The notes under the pieces: model-generated
The model's database searches: none
What the model saw: only the letters and a program-made list of their open reading frames with translations
What the model was told of the DNA's origin: nothing
Shown: piece after piece, positions 35,772 through 47,681 of the stretch
Layout: each line of letters starts with the position of its first letter
How positions within the stretch are numbered: the first letter of the stretch is position 1
NCBI GenBank assembly: GCA_027475525.1
Contig: JAMWFC010000051.1
Coordinates: 2,307,205-2,371,204 of the forward strand
Length of the DNA: 64,000 nt
Source of the DNA: Macrolepiota albuminosa
Taxonomy: Eukaryota; Basidiomycota; Agaricomycetes; Agaricales; Agaricaceae
Direction: 5' to 3'
Program-made: the position numbers and the translations under genes

Positions 35772-37657
35772 ATGGACTCAATCATCGAACTCCAGCGACA
35801 AAACCACGAGGAGCTCGAACGTTTTGAGCGCGGGCTGTCTTCACTCCTCTCACGCAACCAGCCAACCCATGAGGCAAGGCTCCAGATAGAGCACAAAGCT
35901 TCCCAAATACTCGACCGTATTCAGTCGCGTGTCCTGACGTTGAACTCTCTTTACCAGGACGAGGACGCAAGGAAGGCTGAAATCAACTCGCTTTCCGCAA
36001 CAGCTCAGGCAAACGACCTCTCGGAATTTTACTCGCGGTTGGTGAAAATCCAAGAGCACCACGCCAAGTATCCTGATTCTGTCCCAGGAGGCTTTGACCT
36101 CGAGATTGCAGTCCTCCTTGACGAGCCGAATCAAGAGGAGGAAGACTATGAAGAGGAAGATCGTGCGTGGCCTCATTGTATATCGTGTTCCAGCAATCCA
36201 CTCAGTCGTCGTCTCAGCCGTTTCGTTGTTGTTTTCCGGTGAAGAGAGTCATGGAAAGTATGTCGACTTGTATGCGCACCACACAGCGTATAGCAATTTA
36301 AGAAACATTGGAAAACGTCCCGGGTACTTGCAGTATCTTGACCTTTTACTGCCTGCTGAAACTGGCACGGTACACAACAATTTGCCGAAAGAGACACGGT
36401 TTTCCAAGGACTATGAAATGTAGGCAACACACTTTCTTTACTGCTCATTCTTAACTGACGAACAAGTTCGACAGTTACATCAAGAACCTTCATACATATC
36501 TCATGTCCTTCTTGAAACGGACACAGCCTCTTGTCGACATTGATACTCAACAGCAAGAAATCGAAGCCGACTTCAATAAACGTTGGGAGACTCAGGAGAT
36601 ATCAGACTGGGAAGAGAATATTTCACAAGCTTCTGCCAATGGCAACGGCTTAGCAGGAATATGGTGTGCAGCATGTACGTACAGTACCCTTTTTCAGCTG
36701 TAACAATCAATTTACAACCTGAGATGAAAGGTAAAAAACATTACGCCAAGCAAACCGTATATGATGCCCATTTGACGTCTAAGAAGCACATCAAGGCTGC
36801 TGCAAAGCAAGATGCTATCGGTTCCCCTCTTTCATATCCAAATGGCACTCCCACTCCCTCTCCTGCCCCCACCATCACAAAGTCATCAATCTCAGCACGT
36901 ATCAGAAATTCTGCCAGACTTACTCATCTTGTGACTTCACTTCTTGCGTCTCTCATTTCAACAATCAACGACACTAAATCAAACGTCGAGCGAAGGTTCT
37001 CCCTTACAGCGAGAGAACGTGAGCAGGAGTTGTTGGATCAAGCTAAACCGCCAGCTCCGCCTCCCACAGCTACAACTGGCCCAGAAGAGGAGGAGGAGGA
37101 GGAGGAGGAGCGCATCTACAACCCTCTCAAGTTACCCCTTGGATGGGATGGCAAACCTATTCCGTATTGGCTTTACAAGCTGCACGGTCTTGGCGTGGAA
37201 TATCGTTGTGAGATTTGTTCCGATCATGTTTATATGGGAAGGTGGGACATCTTAACCTACCTTACACTGTGATTGGATTGACGCAAACCGTTCTACACAG
37301 GAAAAACTTTGATCGACACTTCCAGGTACGTTGATAAAAGCTTCGAAAGGATAATGTAGTTCTGAGCGATTGTCATTACAGGAATCGAGACACGCTTTCG
37401 GTATGCGTGCTCTGGGCTTGCCTAACACTAAGCACTTTCACGAGATCACTCGGATAGAAGACGCCCTCGCTCGTACGTTGATTACCTTAATGCTCTTTGC
37501 CATTATTTGAGACGTTCGCTTAGTCGCTGAGAAACTCAAACAAGAAGGCCGGCACGAGATTTTCGAGCAAGAAACAATGGAGGAACTGGAAGATGATGAG
37601 GGTAATGTGTACAATCGCAAGACCTACGAGGACCTCAAGAAGCAAGGTTTGATTTAA
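35772..37657 (+). CDS. SF3A3: Splicing factor 3A subunit 3 (SF3a60/Prp9)
   Basis: U2 snRNP subunit needed for the mature 17S particle and pre-spliceosome assembly. ATG at 35772 ([20 protein letters not shown]). A helical N-terminal part includes [34 protein letters not shown] then [20 protein letters not shown] and [13 protein letters not shown] middle region has SAP62-binding-type helices ([20 protein letters not shown]) and a first zinc-finger-like part (WCAAC.. [20 protein letters not shown]). A Glu tract encoded by GAG repeats follows (about 37085-37110), then the conserved [28 protein letters not shown] and the matrin-type finger [22 protein letters not shown]. Ends EDLKKQGLI at TAA 37655-37657. 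Very high confidence from the C-terminal block. Confidence 0.95.
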
Positions 37658-37790
37658 ACAAATTATCGTATACAAGTACAGATGGTGCTCGCGTCGAGTG
37701 CGTTCCAAGTCGTGTATGATGTTTATATATGTGAAAAATTGCTGTGCCTGTGATAGACGTAAAGAGAAGAGTCACAGAATGGTCCATTCA

Positions 37791-40700
37791 TTATGATGGA
37801 GTTGTCGTAGGTTTTGTCGATCGAGGGGGTGGCGGCGGTGGCGGAGCTTTCCGCTGAGCTTGTGTCGGTGCCATGGGAGTAGGCAAAGATAATGCATCTG
37901 TATATAGCTCTTCGTCGGAGGAAGTAGGCGAGGACGAAAGGGGTGAATCATCAGGAGAATCAAAGGGGTTCGTCTTTCTCCGAGTGAAGATACGATTGAA
38001 TTCATTAATAGGTAGGACACCGCCTGGACAATCTAAAACGAAGTTGATAAAGGACACCCAACAGGATGCAAAGACACCTTACCTGGACCGTCCCACCACG
38101 CAAAATCATCAGAACTGGGAGGAGGAACTGTAATGACAACGGAACTTTGAACACCATAACCAAAATGACAGGTAATTTCGTACGTTCTGTGATATCGGAT
38201 GGAAACACAAGGGCGGCTAACTTTTCGCTCAATTGCTCGTCGGACTGTTCACCACGTACGGTTGAAGCTATGCTATTGAATAGCAACCTCGATAGAGCAA
38301 GCTTTTTCGCCGAGTCGATGATTCGAACTTGGGCGCGAAACAGCCCAAATACTGGTCAAACATTCAGTACAAAAATCATAGTACAGCGTAATCATACCTG
38401 GTTTATGATCCGAACATCGTAACTCGGCCCTTGAGTAGACAGATAGATCCAGTTGGGCACCACGATATAGAATCCGATCTGAGGTTAGATAATCAAAGTT
38501 TGAAATTGACCAGGAAGGTCAAACTAACCTGTCCACGCCGGTATACGCAGCTTTTCACTAGTGTCATATACGTCTGTGCCCAGATCATAACGATAGGTTG
38601 GGCGAAAGAGAATTGGTCCTTCAGTATAGCCCGAAAAAGCTGTGCCTTCATCCATGACTTGTTTTAGCTAGAATTTGCTGTGTCAGTGGGCACGATAGCT
38701 GCTTAGCACAACATGAATCACACCTGATCAGCTGCGAGCAAGGCATCAAGATCGTTCCTCTCTGCTAGGCCTCTGACAGTGAAGTTTTCCAAGTCGATAC
38801 GGTAGTTCATGTCTCCAAGCCATATGACATTGCTGTATACATAGAGTCAAGAATGAATATAGAGACATACGTCGCGAAAATTTACTCATGGCCTGAAATT
38901 GTTTTTCCTCTGAGAAAGTGTAGACCATGTACAATTGTTTGATAGTCTGCGTTTCGTTCTTCGACGTTGGAATGGCCAGCAGCAAGATGGGCGGTAAGGA
39001 AACAGAAACTCGTGTCATGGTACTCCAAGCGGATCCCTACTGCACCTTTGTTTCCAGACATTCCACGGAGGCCAGTCTATCTCATCTCAGCCAGCAGATA
39101 TAATCAAGACTCAGCACTCACTTTGCGTGTTGCCCCCTCAACATTGCGAATGTCGGACAACAGTTCGCCCTTCACCAAAATGATCAAGGCCGTACCGACC
39201 AGCTACACACTTTTAGACAAGGGCTGCATGATATTGAAGAATAGAGTACCTGTTCACTTCGTAAGAGCACATAATTGCACTTCTTGTTCGGACGGCGGTC
39301 AAGCGTCTCAAAAATCTGTCTCTCCCATATTTTCCTATACTCTCGAGGGTCCATTCAGTTTGTCTTCACAGAATTTAAGGTACATACCGCTTTTCTGGGT
39401 CAGTTTGGACTATTTGCTGAGCCGTGAGAGGCACAATCTCCTGAAATCCTATCACAAATATGTCTGGGCTAGCGGCTATTAAGCAGAACAGCATGATCAA
39501 TGGCTAAAGCAACACACTCATCTAGCCCTGTAGATGTCAACAAGTCAAATGGATACATTGAAGAAGGGAAATCTCACAAGCTTACTTTCTCGCGGAAATA
39601 ACCATGGCAGAAGTGACTCGGATGGTGGCTGATGAATTAGAAGCCGGTAAAGACAAGCTCTCACTACTAAGTAGCTGACTTACCCGTCCAGTCAAATTCC
39701 ATGTGCCGATGTAAATGGTGGCCTGCTTTGTCGTGGAGTATTCCGGTAACCTAAAACAGTGAGACGATCGTTTATTCAAGAAAGTGGAGGTACCTTTGCT
39801 CAAGAGCGACCCGAACAGAATCATGAACGGGATCAAATATCGTCACAGGGCGTTGATTGCTGAGATTACCCTGTGACAAGTGTCAGAAAACACTCATTGT
39901 CAGTGAATTCGAGCAAACCAAAAACATGTCAATTGCGACTTGCTTTGCCTTGTCCTGGAAATTGTTTATATAAGCGCGAGAAACGCTCTTCGTTGCATCG
40001 GATAATACGCCTGACAAACACGCCGTGAGGACAATGATAAGGCACATCTGCGTGTATTTATGGACCTGCCAAAGTACGTTTCCCACTTCGAGTAAAACTT
40101 GTATTGAGGGCACCAGTGCCAGCATATATCTTCGATAGAGCATCTCCATTTTCGGCCCAGAGTTCTCGATGATACGACCAAAGCGTATTTGATATAATCC
40201 ATTCCCGGTGTACAAGGAGAAGATATTGTTCTAGTGCCATGCGAGAAAGAATATCCTGTACAAAATTCGTGCGGTCTAGGCTACGAAGAACATGAATATA
40301 GGCAAAGCACGAATCGTCAAGTGCGCACCAGTCGAGACAGTTCGTTCTGAATACACCCTTTTGATCCGTAATGATCTCGTCCGACTTTGCATTACACATC
40401 GTAAAACCAAATCTATCTAGGTGGTCAACAATAGTTTCTAAGCGTCTGTCATTCAGTCCAATCAGTGCCAGTCAAAGTCTGCGAAAATAGAGAATACCTC
40501 ATTTCTCGGATCACACTATCGTGGCCACCAAACTTGACTACGTTATGAAAGTCGAAGTGAGTAATACTAAGGTTATCTCCCATAACTCCGCGAGCAGTCT
40601 GAAGGTGTCGTCCGTATGCAGTCGTGAGGGATTGTTCATTTTCCTTTGAACCAAGAAGATTGATAGCATGTACAGCGCCATATTCATCCATCAGCTGCGA

Positions 40701-41952
40701 GAAGTGGCGTTCAAATGCGGGTTGCGATGCTTGAGGACGGGTAATTTGTATACGCTGGCCAAATGTCTGTAGCCCTTGTTGCTCCCAAAATACTACAGAA
40801 GGCAAGGATAGTTGCATAAAGTAGATATATTTCCAGATCGAAGTACGTACAAGGGACACTTCCTCGAACTTGGACATAACTCACACAGTGCTGATCTGTG
40901 CAAAAGACAGTCTCGGTCTAACAGCATCGATTAGAGAAACGGAATGATTCAATAGAAAATGGAGGCATACCTCAACAAAATTTGCTGTATTGCCGTCATC
41001 ATCGACGCCTCTAGTATTGAACCGGGTTCCAGCCCGTTTCCATCCAAGCCGAGATATCAACGACAAGGTCACAATCGTTGGGGCACCGTTAGTAGGTGGA
41101 GCAGGCAAAGACATCGTGAAAACCCCAACGTAACCTTGTATTGCGAGGACCTGGGTGAAGGTTGAAACCACAGTGAAATATGGCGCCAAGGTTAACGCAC
41201 GATAAATTGACAACGATCTAAATCCCTCCGTTCACTGGGATCTAACCTATCCCGAAAGTCAAGGAGACTTCTAACAATGTATTCATTCCAGACAAAACGC
41301 TCATCGAAAGTGATGACATCTCCGGACGTGATTTGTGTTGTCAATCGAACTGCGAGTCTGGACGAGAGGTCCCATGGTGATTCTAAAGCATAGTAAAAGG
41401 ACCCAGATGAAATAATTTTTGTCAATGGGAGACATGGATGTTCAAAACCCGGCGGTGGGGTCGATGTCAGAGCATAATCCCTATTCTGAAGCCCGTCGAT
41501 TCCATCTGACCCCGGTGATCCTTCGGAGGACGCTGGCAAGTCATCCCATATGGAAGAAGTCAATGAGAAGAATGAGACCTCATGAATTTTGGCAACAGAT
41601 TCGGGTTTTAATCCTGATGGCCGTGTGTTGCCAACTTCAGTTGCGCTTGTGATCAAGGCCAGAAATGTATCTAGCGACTATCAAGTCACTAAATTTAAAT
41701 ATTTATTGGGACAAACGCACCTCCTTCAACAGAGATGAGTCCAAGACATCCTTTGACTACCCTGTTCGTAAGACGAACAGCGCTGGTGAGGTCAATTTCA
41801 TCTTTTGGAAGGAACTCTACGACAGCCTGAGTAGGCGAGTCCCCTGCACGAAAGACGAGCGCCCGTCGTGGTCTGCCGAGCCGCTCGTCATGGGAACTTG
41901 TTATGAGATATAGGACACGAGGACTCTGGCCAAGATAGAGGTACATGCGCAA
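37791..41952 (-). CDS. Synaptojanin-type phosphoinositide phosphatase (Sac1 domain plus 5-phosphatase)
   Basis: Hydrolyses PI(4,5)P2 and other phosphoinositides in endocytosis and actin control (yeast Inp51/52/53 type). ATG at 41952: [20 protein letters not shown]. The Sac1 domain includes [57 protein letters not shown] and the catalytic motif NCLDCLDRTN, split by a 48-nt intron (40281-40328) between the two Cys-bearing parts. The 5-phosphatase domain has [24 protein letters not shown] (near 38785-38825), LRIPAWTDRILYRG and CSDHKPV, so both active sites look complete. The C-terminus has [11 protein letters not shown], acidic/Ser stretches and PPPPPPPRS, likely SH3-binding. Ends at TAA 37791-37793. 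Confidence 0.93.
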
Positions 41953-42064
41953 TGACGAGAAAGGGAAACATGATCATCGCTTATGTTTGCCACCTCCACT
42001 AATTCACAACATACTCTTAATCGGTAATAAAGAAAAAGCTCTACATAGATAAAAGTAACTTGTT

Positions 42065-43200
42065 TCAACTATTATCCTGATTAACAACCGTGTAACTAGA
42101 AGATCTCGTGAGCCCGAGGCCCAACGATTCGGTATTTCCTGTTCGTCGACGCACAGGTGCTGTACGCCGAGCAGGATTATCGGGTGCAAATCCAGGGCTA
42201 TTAGAGGACAGAATACCATCCATTTCCTGCGTTTTTATGATGTTTGGGGAACGTAGGGGAGGAGGCGGTACAGGATTGTGTCGAGAGAGCGTCGGGGATG
42301 GAGGCGGAATTGATGGTGATTGGGAACTGGGAGAGTGAGATGCAAGGAGACCTTCAGTTCTTCGTGCTCCTTTTGGTCGTAAGAGAGGTAGACTATCCAG
42401 CGAGAACAGTGAGCGGAATAACGACACCCGATTTTGAGCGAAGTGTTTTGATGAAGAGCCATTCGTGGGAGATCCTGGCTCTGGGAACGTGCAGGGATCA
42501 GCGACAATCCCCTCTAGAAGGAAAGTATGAGAATACCTGCAGAAACTGGGAGTGCGTTGTCGTTCGCACTCAAACTCAGAAACAAAAACAAGGGAACTAG
42601 CCAGACACAAATTCCAAAGAAAGATGCAATCTCGATAAAGCCAGGTGCTTCAATAAAGGGCCCTCCATATCTATGATCGCGTCTTGCTTCCTGGGTTATG
42701 CGAGCAAAGTAGAAGAACCACAGGAAATGGTCTGCAACGACAAAGACACATGACGCAAGAAAGGACGCGGATGTCAGGGAGATCAACGGCCACGATGCAG
42801 AGAAGTTTTGCAGGTAGACGACATGACAGATGATCGAGAATGCCGTCTGAGAGAATGGCAGAGATTCTGAGAAGTAAAAGACGAGATGGAGTGCAATTAT
42901 GGTCTATTATCATTGAGGAGATGCCATGACCAAACTGCTTCGGAAGTACTCACGTATATACCCCTTTGCCCATACACTTTTGCCGCACGACTGTGCTCTT
43001 CAATGAGTTCTGATACATAGAGTAGACCACTCGCTGGCTCAAGTTAGTCCCTCATCAATGCCAAAGATCCTCGAAAACATACCAAGGGAGAGTGTGACGA
43101 AAGCGAAGGCGCTGAGAACAGCAACATAACTGTAGAAAGCTCAGCAGCAAGAAGAGAAGAGACAGTATATCGTGTACCTAACATAAGTCAAAAGTCCCAT
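42065..43200 (-). CDS. SVP26: SVP26/TEX261 family ER-Golgi membrane protein
   Basis: Cargo adaptor for early Golgi membrane proteins (COPII recycling). ATG at 43200: exon 1 MGLLTYVS joins YVAVLSAFAFVTLSL, then ASGLLYVSELIEEHSRAAKV YGQRGIY, the conserved loop of the family. Hydrophobic segments follow, with FSASWPLISLTSASFLASCV and FVVADHFLWFFYFARITQEA (the W-F-x-x-F region), then FFGICVWLVPLFLFLSLSAN. The long Ser/Pro/Arg-rich cytosolic tail (about 150 residues, to TGA 42065-42067) is common in fungal members. The border near 42540-42510 is unclear because the apparent intron would be too short. It starts 143 bp from the divergent DID2 gene. Confidence 0.85.
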
Positions 43201-43343
43201 CGAAAAAATGTCCCTTGCCAGCAAGTTGGTATAAACACGACCCTTGGCGCCTACAGAGCCGAATTGAGCGCGTCGTGCACGTGTGGTAAATATCACGTGG
43301 AATGCTCTAATCGTCGTTTCCAAACTCACAGCATCCCCTTATC
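43201..43343. promoter_or_regulatory. 143-bp divergent promoter between SVP26 and DID2
   Basis: Two oppositely directed start codons (43200 minus, 43344 plus) share this interval. No TATA box is evident. Confidence 0.45.
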
Positions 43344-44248
43344 ATGAGTAACCTCGAAAGTGAGTCTATATTTTAACTCCTCCCAATATTCACTGACATC
43401 GAGCAGAAACCCTTTTCCAATTAAAGGTACGGGACATCGTCCACATCCACAGCAAAATGAGTAAATGATAACTTGTTCACACAATAGTTCACCGCAAAGA
43501 CCCTGAACAAGCAGGCTAAGAAGGCGCAAAAAGATGAGAATGCGGAGAAGGCTCGTGTCAAGAAGGTAATTGAATTGGAGACAATCGATGGACACCAGTT
43601 GACTTGGATGACAAGGCGTTACAACAGGGAAATAACGATGGAGCACGGATATACGCATCGAATGCGATACGGAAGAAGACTGAATCTCTGAATCTCCTCC
43701 GGTTATCTAGTCGCATAGATGCTGTTGCAAGTCGAGTCGAGACTGCCGTTACGATGCGCCAAATTACCGGTAACATGTCTTCTGTGGTCAAAGGCATGGA
43801 CAAAGCGATGGATAGCATGAACCTAGAACGTGTGAGGAGACCACTTAAAACACATTTTAATCGGCATTGATTCCAACATATAGATTTCTCTTGTGATGGA
43901 CAAGTTCGAGGCCCAATTCGCCGACCTTGACGTCCAGACCTCATATATGGAGGATGCCATGTCCTCCACAACTGCTACTGCAACACCACAAGACCAAGTA
44001 GACCTACTCTTGCGGCAAACAGCGGAGGAAGCCAATATCGAACTGCAGCATGATCTTGCTACGAAAAATGTCGATCTAGTGACCGATTTTGGCAAACAGC
44101 GGAGGAAGCCAATATCGAACTGCAGCATGATCTTGCTACGAAAAATGTCGATCTAGTGACCGATTTTGCTGCCAAGGACAAAGCCACAATTGGCGAAGAG
44201 GATGAAAAACTAGCCCAACGCCTACGGGCGCTAAGACCAGCGTCTTAA
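43344..44248 (+). CDS. DID2: ESCRT-III-associated protein Did2/CHMP1
   Basis: Regulates ESCRT-III disassembly at the multivesicular body by binding Vps4 and Ist1. Starts MSNLE at 43344, intron, then LFQLK, intron, [20 protein letters not shown] (the basic helix 1), [40 protein letters not shown], then [40 protein letters not shown]. The C-terminal MIM1 motif is [13 protein letters not shown], directly before the TAA 44246-44248. A 77-bp duplication (44014-44167) sits in the last exon; removing one copy restores a clean frame with no base missing. About 200 residues, normal length. Confidence 0.95.
44014..44167. repeat. 77-bp perfect tandem duplication (44014-44090 / 44091-44167)
   Basis: In the last exon of DID2 ([20 protein letters not shown]). 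Read literally it removes the MIM1 tail; collapse restores it. Confidence 0.92.
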
Positions 44249-44631
44249 ATAGAGATAAATACGTTTCTTAGGTCTTCATATTTCTTGGTAGCATTTCATA
44301 TATGTACATCAATCGCAATGTATGCATTAATTATCCATACGATATATAAGTACGTGTAAGCATTAAGACATCAAGCCTGAGTGTTATGATATAAGAACAT
44401 GAGTGCGTATACTAGATAGCATGCAAAGATGAGCGTAGACGATGGAAAATGTCAAATGACGTGAATGCGAGATGAGAGAGATGATAGCTTATAAGTATAA
44501 TAGCGGCAATACCAGATGGACAAAACAGAGAAATCGACAGAAAGAAGTTCTTAACGAGCAGATTAAATTGTTTGCGGCTTAAAGCGCAGGAATCTAACGT
44601 CCCGAGAGACATTGCAGAAGACTAGCCATGC

Positions 44632-47124
44632 CGAAGAACAACACAGACGAAGTCGTCCAATAACTGTCTTTTGCCTTCTTCGCTGAGACCAGGTGCGGAT
44701 GCCAACAATACTTCAACACGATTAACAATGCCGGTTGGTCCATCAAATGGGATTTCATGTGCATCAAAGCGATCAACATCTAAAAAGGCATTCAAAGTCA
44801 CTACAAAATGATATACAACTGGCAGAGCTTACACAGTTTAAATTTTTGATACCCTTCGTCATCGAGAACACTTTTGAATAATTTTGCGACTTGGCCTGCT
44901 AGGGCAGGAACCGTCTCAACCTTACCATGCCCGCTAGTCAATCTCGAAACAGATTTTCCCACAGAATGCGAAGCAAGGGAGGACGAGCCACTAGTCGATC
45001 GGCCCATGAGAACAGAAGAAGGTAGTAAAGCGTCTTCTCTAACACTCGAAGGAGCCCAGGAAAGGCCGAGGCCGAGATCCAACGAACGTCCTTTCAGACC
45101 TGATCGATATCCCATGCTTGCGCTGGTAACGGGGACCGGTACAGGCACAGGCGCGCGATCACCTCGTTGAACACTCTGCGCACGTCTTTGCTTCTCTTTG
45201 TCCAACACTTTCTCCTCATTGTGTGCCTTTATCTGGGTTTCATCTCGGCCCTTCTCATCGGCCCATGTCACAGCGGGCGGCGACTCTTTCAATTCATCAC
45301 GTTCGTTTCCTGTGCTTGTAGTACCCCACTTTGGTAGAGAACAGGCGGTTCGAAAGCAAAAGGCCCAAGAGATGCACCAAGAGTGGCGAACTTCGTTTTC
45401 TCAGAAAGACTCCCGTAACAGGCGGTTCGAAAGCAAAAGGCCCAAGAGATGCACCAAGAGTGGCGAACTTCGTTTTCTCAGAAAGACTCCCGTAATTCTT
45501 TCCCCAGCTAGAAGATTTTGCTGTTGCAGGCGCGCGGCCATCCTCGGGCGATAATGTACGTGGAGCAAGGGGTAAAGTTTGACTTTTAGAGGGAAGCACT
45601 CCGAACTCTTTGATTGGAGTTTTCCCTTTACCTTGAACTTCAACTCGGCGTCTTCGCCGTTCTTCCTCCTTTTTTATACGGGCCATCATCTCTTCTCTCT
45701 CCTTACCCCTCTTGAACGACATATCTCTTTGCAATGTACCAACACCGGCTAACCCAGGCCCCATCGCACTTTCTCTGATGCCTCCTATACGCCCGTCAAG
45801 GGCTTGCCCCCAGGTCGTTCCTATCGTGCTCGTTCCAGAACCCGCGGTTTCCCCGCTAACAGTCCGTTGCATCGTTGCATTCCATATAGGCCGCTCAAAA
45901 TCAAAACTCCCATGTTTTGTTGACCGATGCGAGCGTCTACGTGAATGAACCATCTTCATCTTCAGGTGTCCATTCAAATTGCCCAAGTCATCTACACCGT
46001 CCGTTCCCTGATTGGAATCAGCAGAATTGTTCCGAGGGGAATGACTTGGTGAAGAAGTCTTTGTTATTTCAAATTTAGGGCCTGACCGCTCTGGTTGTGG
46101 AGGAGGCGATATTTGAGCAACACGTGGGGGAGGCATCGGCGGCGGTCGCATAGATCCAGCGGTTTGGGGCTCCAGCAACGTAGTGTATGATGCAGGAGAT
46201 GGTGAGGAGCGGTTGCTTGCACTATTTCCACGGCGATGTGAGGAGATCGAATGACTCCTGATTGGAGCGGATACAGCACCTGTTGAAGGTGGCGGGGGCG
46301 TTTTATGTCCTCCATTGATAAATCTTTGTAACCGTGACGACCCTGATGTTGATGTACCAGCACTACTGTTACTCGGATTATGACCAAGTTTCGGCCGTAC
46401 TTCTGGAGTTGGACTTTCTGCTAGCTGAGGGTAATGGGAATTAGAAGCTTTTGGATTGGGGTCGCTGTCCTCAAACTCATTAGTTGTTGGTAGAGGTGGA
46501 GCTCCGTGTCGAGAGGGTCTGGGGCTGCTGTTTATTGTGAAGGATGACTTTTTTGGACTGGTTAGAGCAATGCCGAAGATGGTATGTAACTTTTTGCGTG
46601 GGGCGGGTGCCTTTGCTGTCTGGGCCTTGGCGTCAAGTCTTTTGTATCGGAATTCCAGATGCAGATGGTGGACGTTGCCTGGCGCGAGGAGTGGTTGGAG
46701 TGATGGTGGCATTAGTTGCGGTGGTAGTAGACGATAGGGGCGCGATGGGATGCGTGTGACTGGCTTTGAAGGTCCTGATTGTCCCATGCTGTCTGACCGC
46801 GTATGGCCGTTGTGGGGCGCGATGGGATGCGTGTGACTGGCTTTGAAGGTCCTGATTGTCCCATGCTGTCTGACCGCGTATGGCCGTTGTGTGATGGAGG
46901 AAGACCCGGGATTGGTTCGTTGAGGCCTACGGGCGGGGGCGTATCGCGGCCTGTTCGAGAACGCGAACGCGATCGAGAGCGCGTCAGTGATCGTGTGATG
47001 AAACGGTAGAGCTACGTCAAAACGATCAGATGTGAATTCACAGAAGATTTGCTGGCAGATTAAGTATACGCACTCTGTTTTCACGGAATGTCTTTCTGGT
47101 CGGGCGTTCGGTGTCTTGAAGCAT
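44632..47124 (-). CDS. Large basic, Pro/Ser-rich protein with conserved C-terminal helical region; function unknown
   Basis: Not recognised as a named family. From a likely ATG at 47124 (MLQDTERPTRKTFRENR) an intron joins to LYRFITRSLTRSRSRSRTGR (RS-rich), then Pro-rich stretches (PPPMPPPRVAQISPPPQPER) and a charged helix KREREEMM-like region (KRGKEREEMMARIKKEEERR) followed by RRVEVQGKGK. The C-terminal exons give DEGYQKFKLYVDRFDAHEIP, FDGPTGIVNRVEVLLASAP and a last helix before the TAG 44632-44634. This end looks folded and may be the conserved core, with the remainder disordered. Two 77-bp duplications (45340, 46737); the first needs one added base at its left edge to join GTTSTGNERDELKESPP. 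An upstream first exon is possible. Confidence 0.6.
45340..45493. repeat. 77-bp perfect tandem duplication (45340-45416 / 45417-45493)
   Basis: In the Pro/Ser-rich gene, over YGSLSEKTKFATLGASLGPF. The frame is kept on one side; on the other it needs one added base. Confidence 0.85.
46737..46890. repeat. 77-bp perfect tandem duplication (46737-46813 / 46814-46890)
   Basis: In the same gene, over NGHTRSDSMGQSGPSKPVTR. Collapse restores the frame with no missing base. This is the right-most of the 24. Confidence 0.9.
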
Positions 47125-47681
47125 GTCACTGGCACTATCATGGGTGTCCTGGATTCGCAAGAACGCTGATCAGAGATGACGAAGGGAAGATGAGACGGAC
47201 GAACTGACACGGAGTAGTCGGGGGGAGGAGCTGTGAGAACGAATCAAGAAAGATATCTGAATGCACGGCCAACACGTGTAAGGTACAGGTGATACAACTG
47301 GCAGTCATCTGCTCACATCCTTTGCAATTGGGAGGATCCCGACTAGGACACTGAGGCTACCACGTTTCTTGTGTTTCCTCGTATGAGATAACGAGGATTG
47401 TCTGGCAACCAAAGTATGGCTGAGCACCGAGCCAAGGTATGCTGACGAGTGGGCCTCTGAAATAACAGTGTCAGAATGGCCTGCGCGGATGTGCTAGTGC
47501 TTGAAAAACCTTCGCAGTCGTCGACAGCGAGCATGGTACCGGTACATATGTTACCAAACGTTCCTGCTGTAATTTAGCGTCCCTGCCGAGTTCGGGAGAG
47601 GTACGAGCACGTGACTCAGATTTTACATGTCCCCGTCGTTTGCAGAACAGTATTTCACCACGTTGTTCCACTAATATGACA
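47125..47681. other. Divergent spacer between the Pro/Ser-rich gene and NUG1
   Basis: 557 bp with only short open frames; presumed promoters and leaders for both genes. Nothing else recognised. Confidence 0.5.

Noticed and set aside
42114..42600. Plus-strand frames opposite the SVP26 tail
   Set aside because: The minus-strand Ser/Pro/Arg-rich tail joins to the SVP26 membrane domain; the plus frames are its shadow.
45198..47009. Plus-strand open frames opposite the large Pro/Ser-rich gene
   Set aside because: They mirror the real minus-strand frame, and the minus frame shows coherent splice joints and a plausible C-terminal domain.
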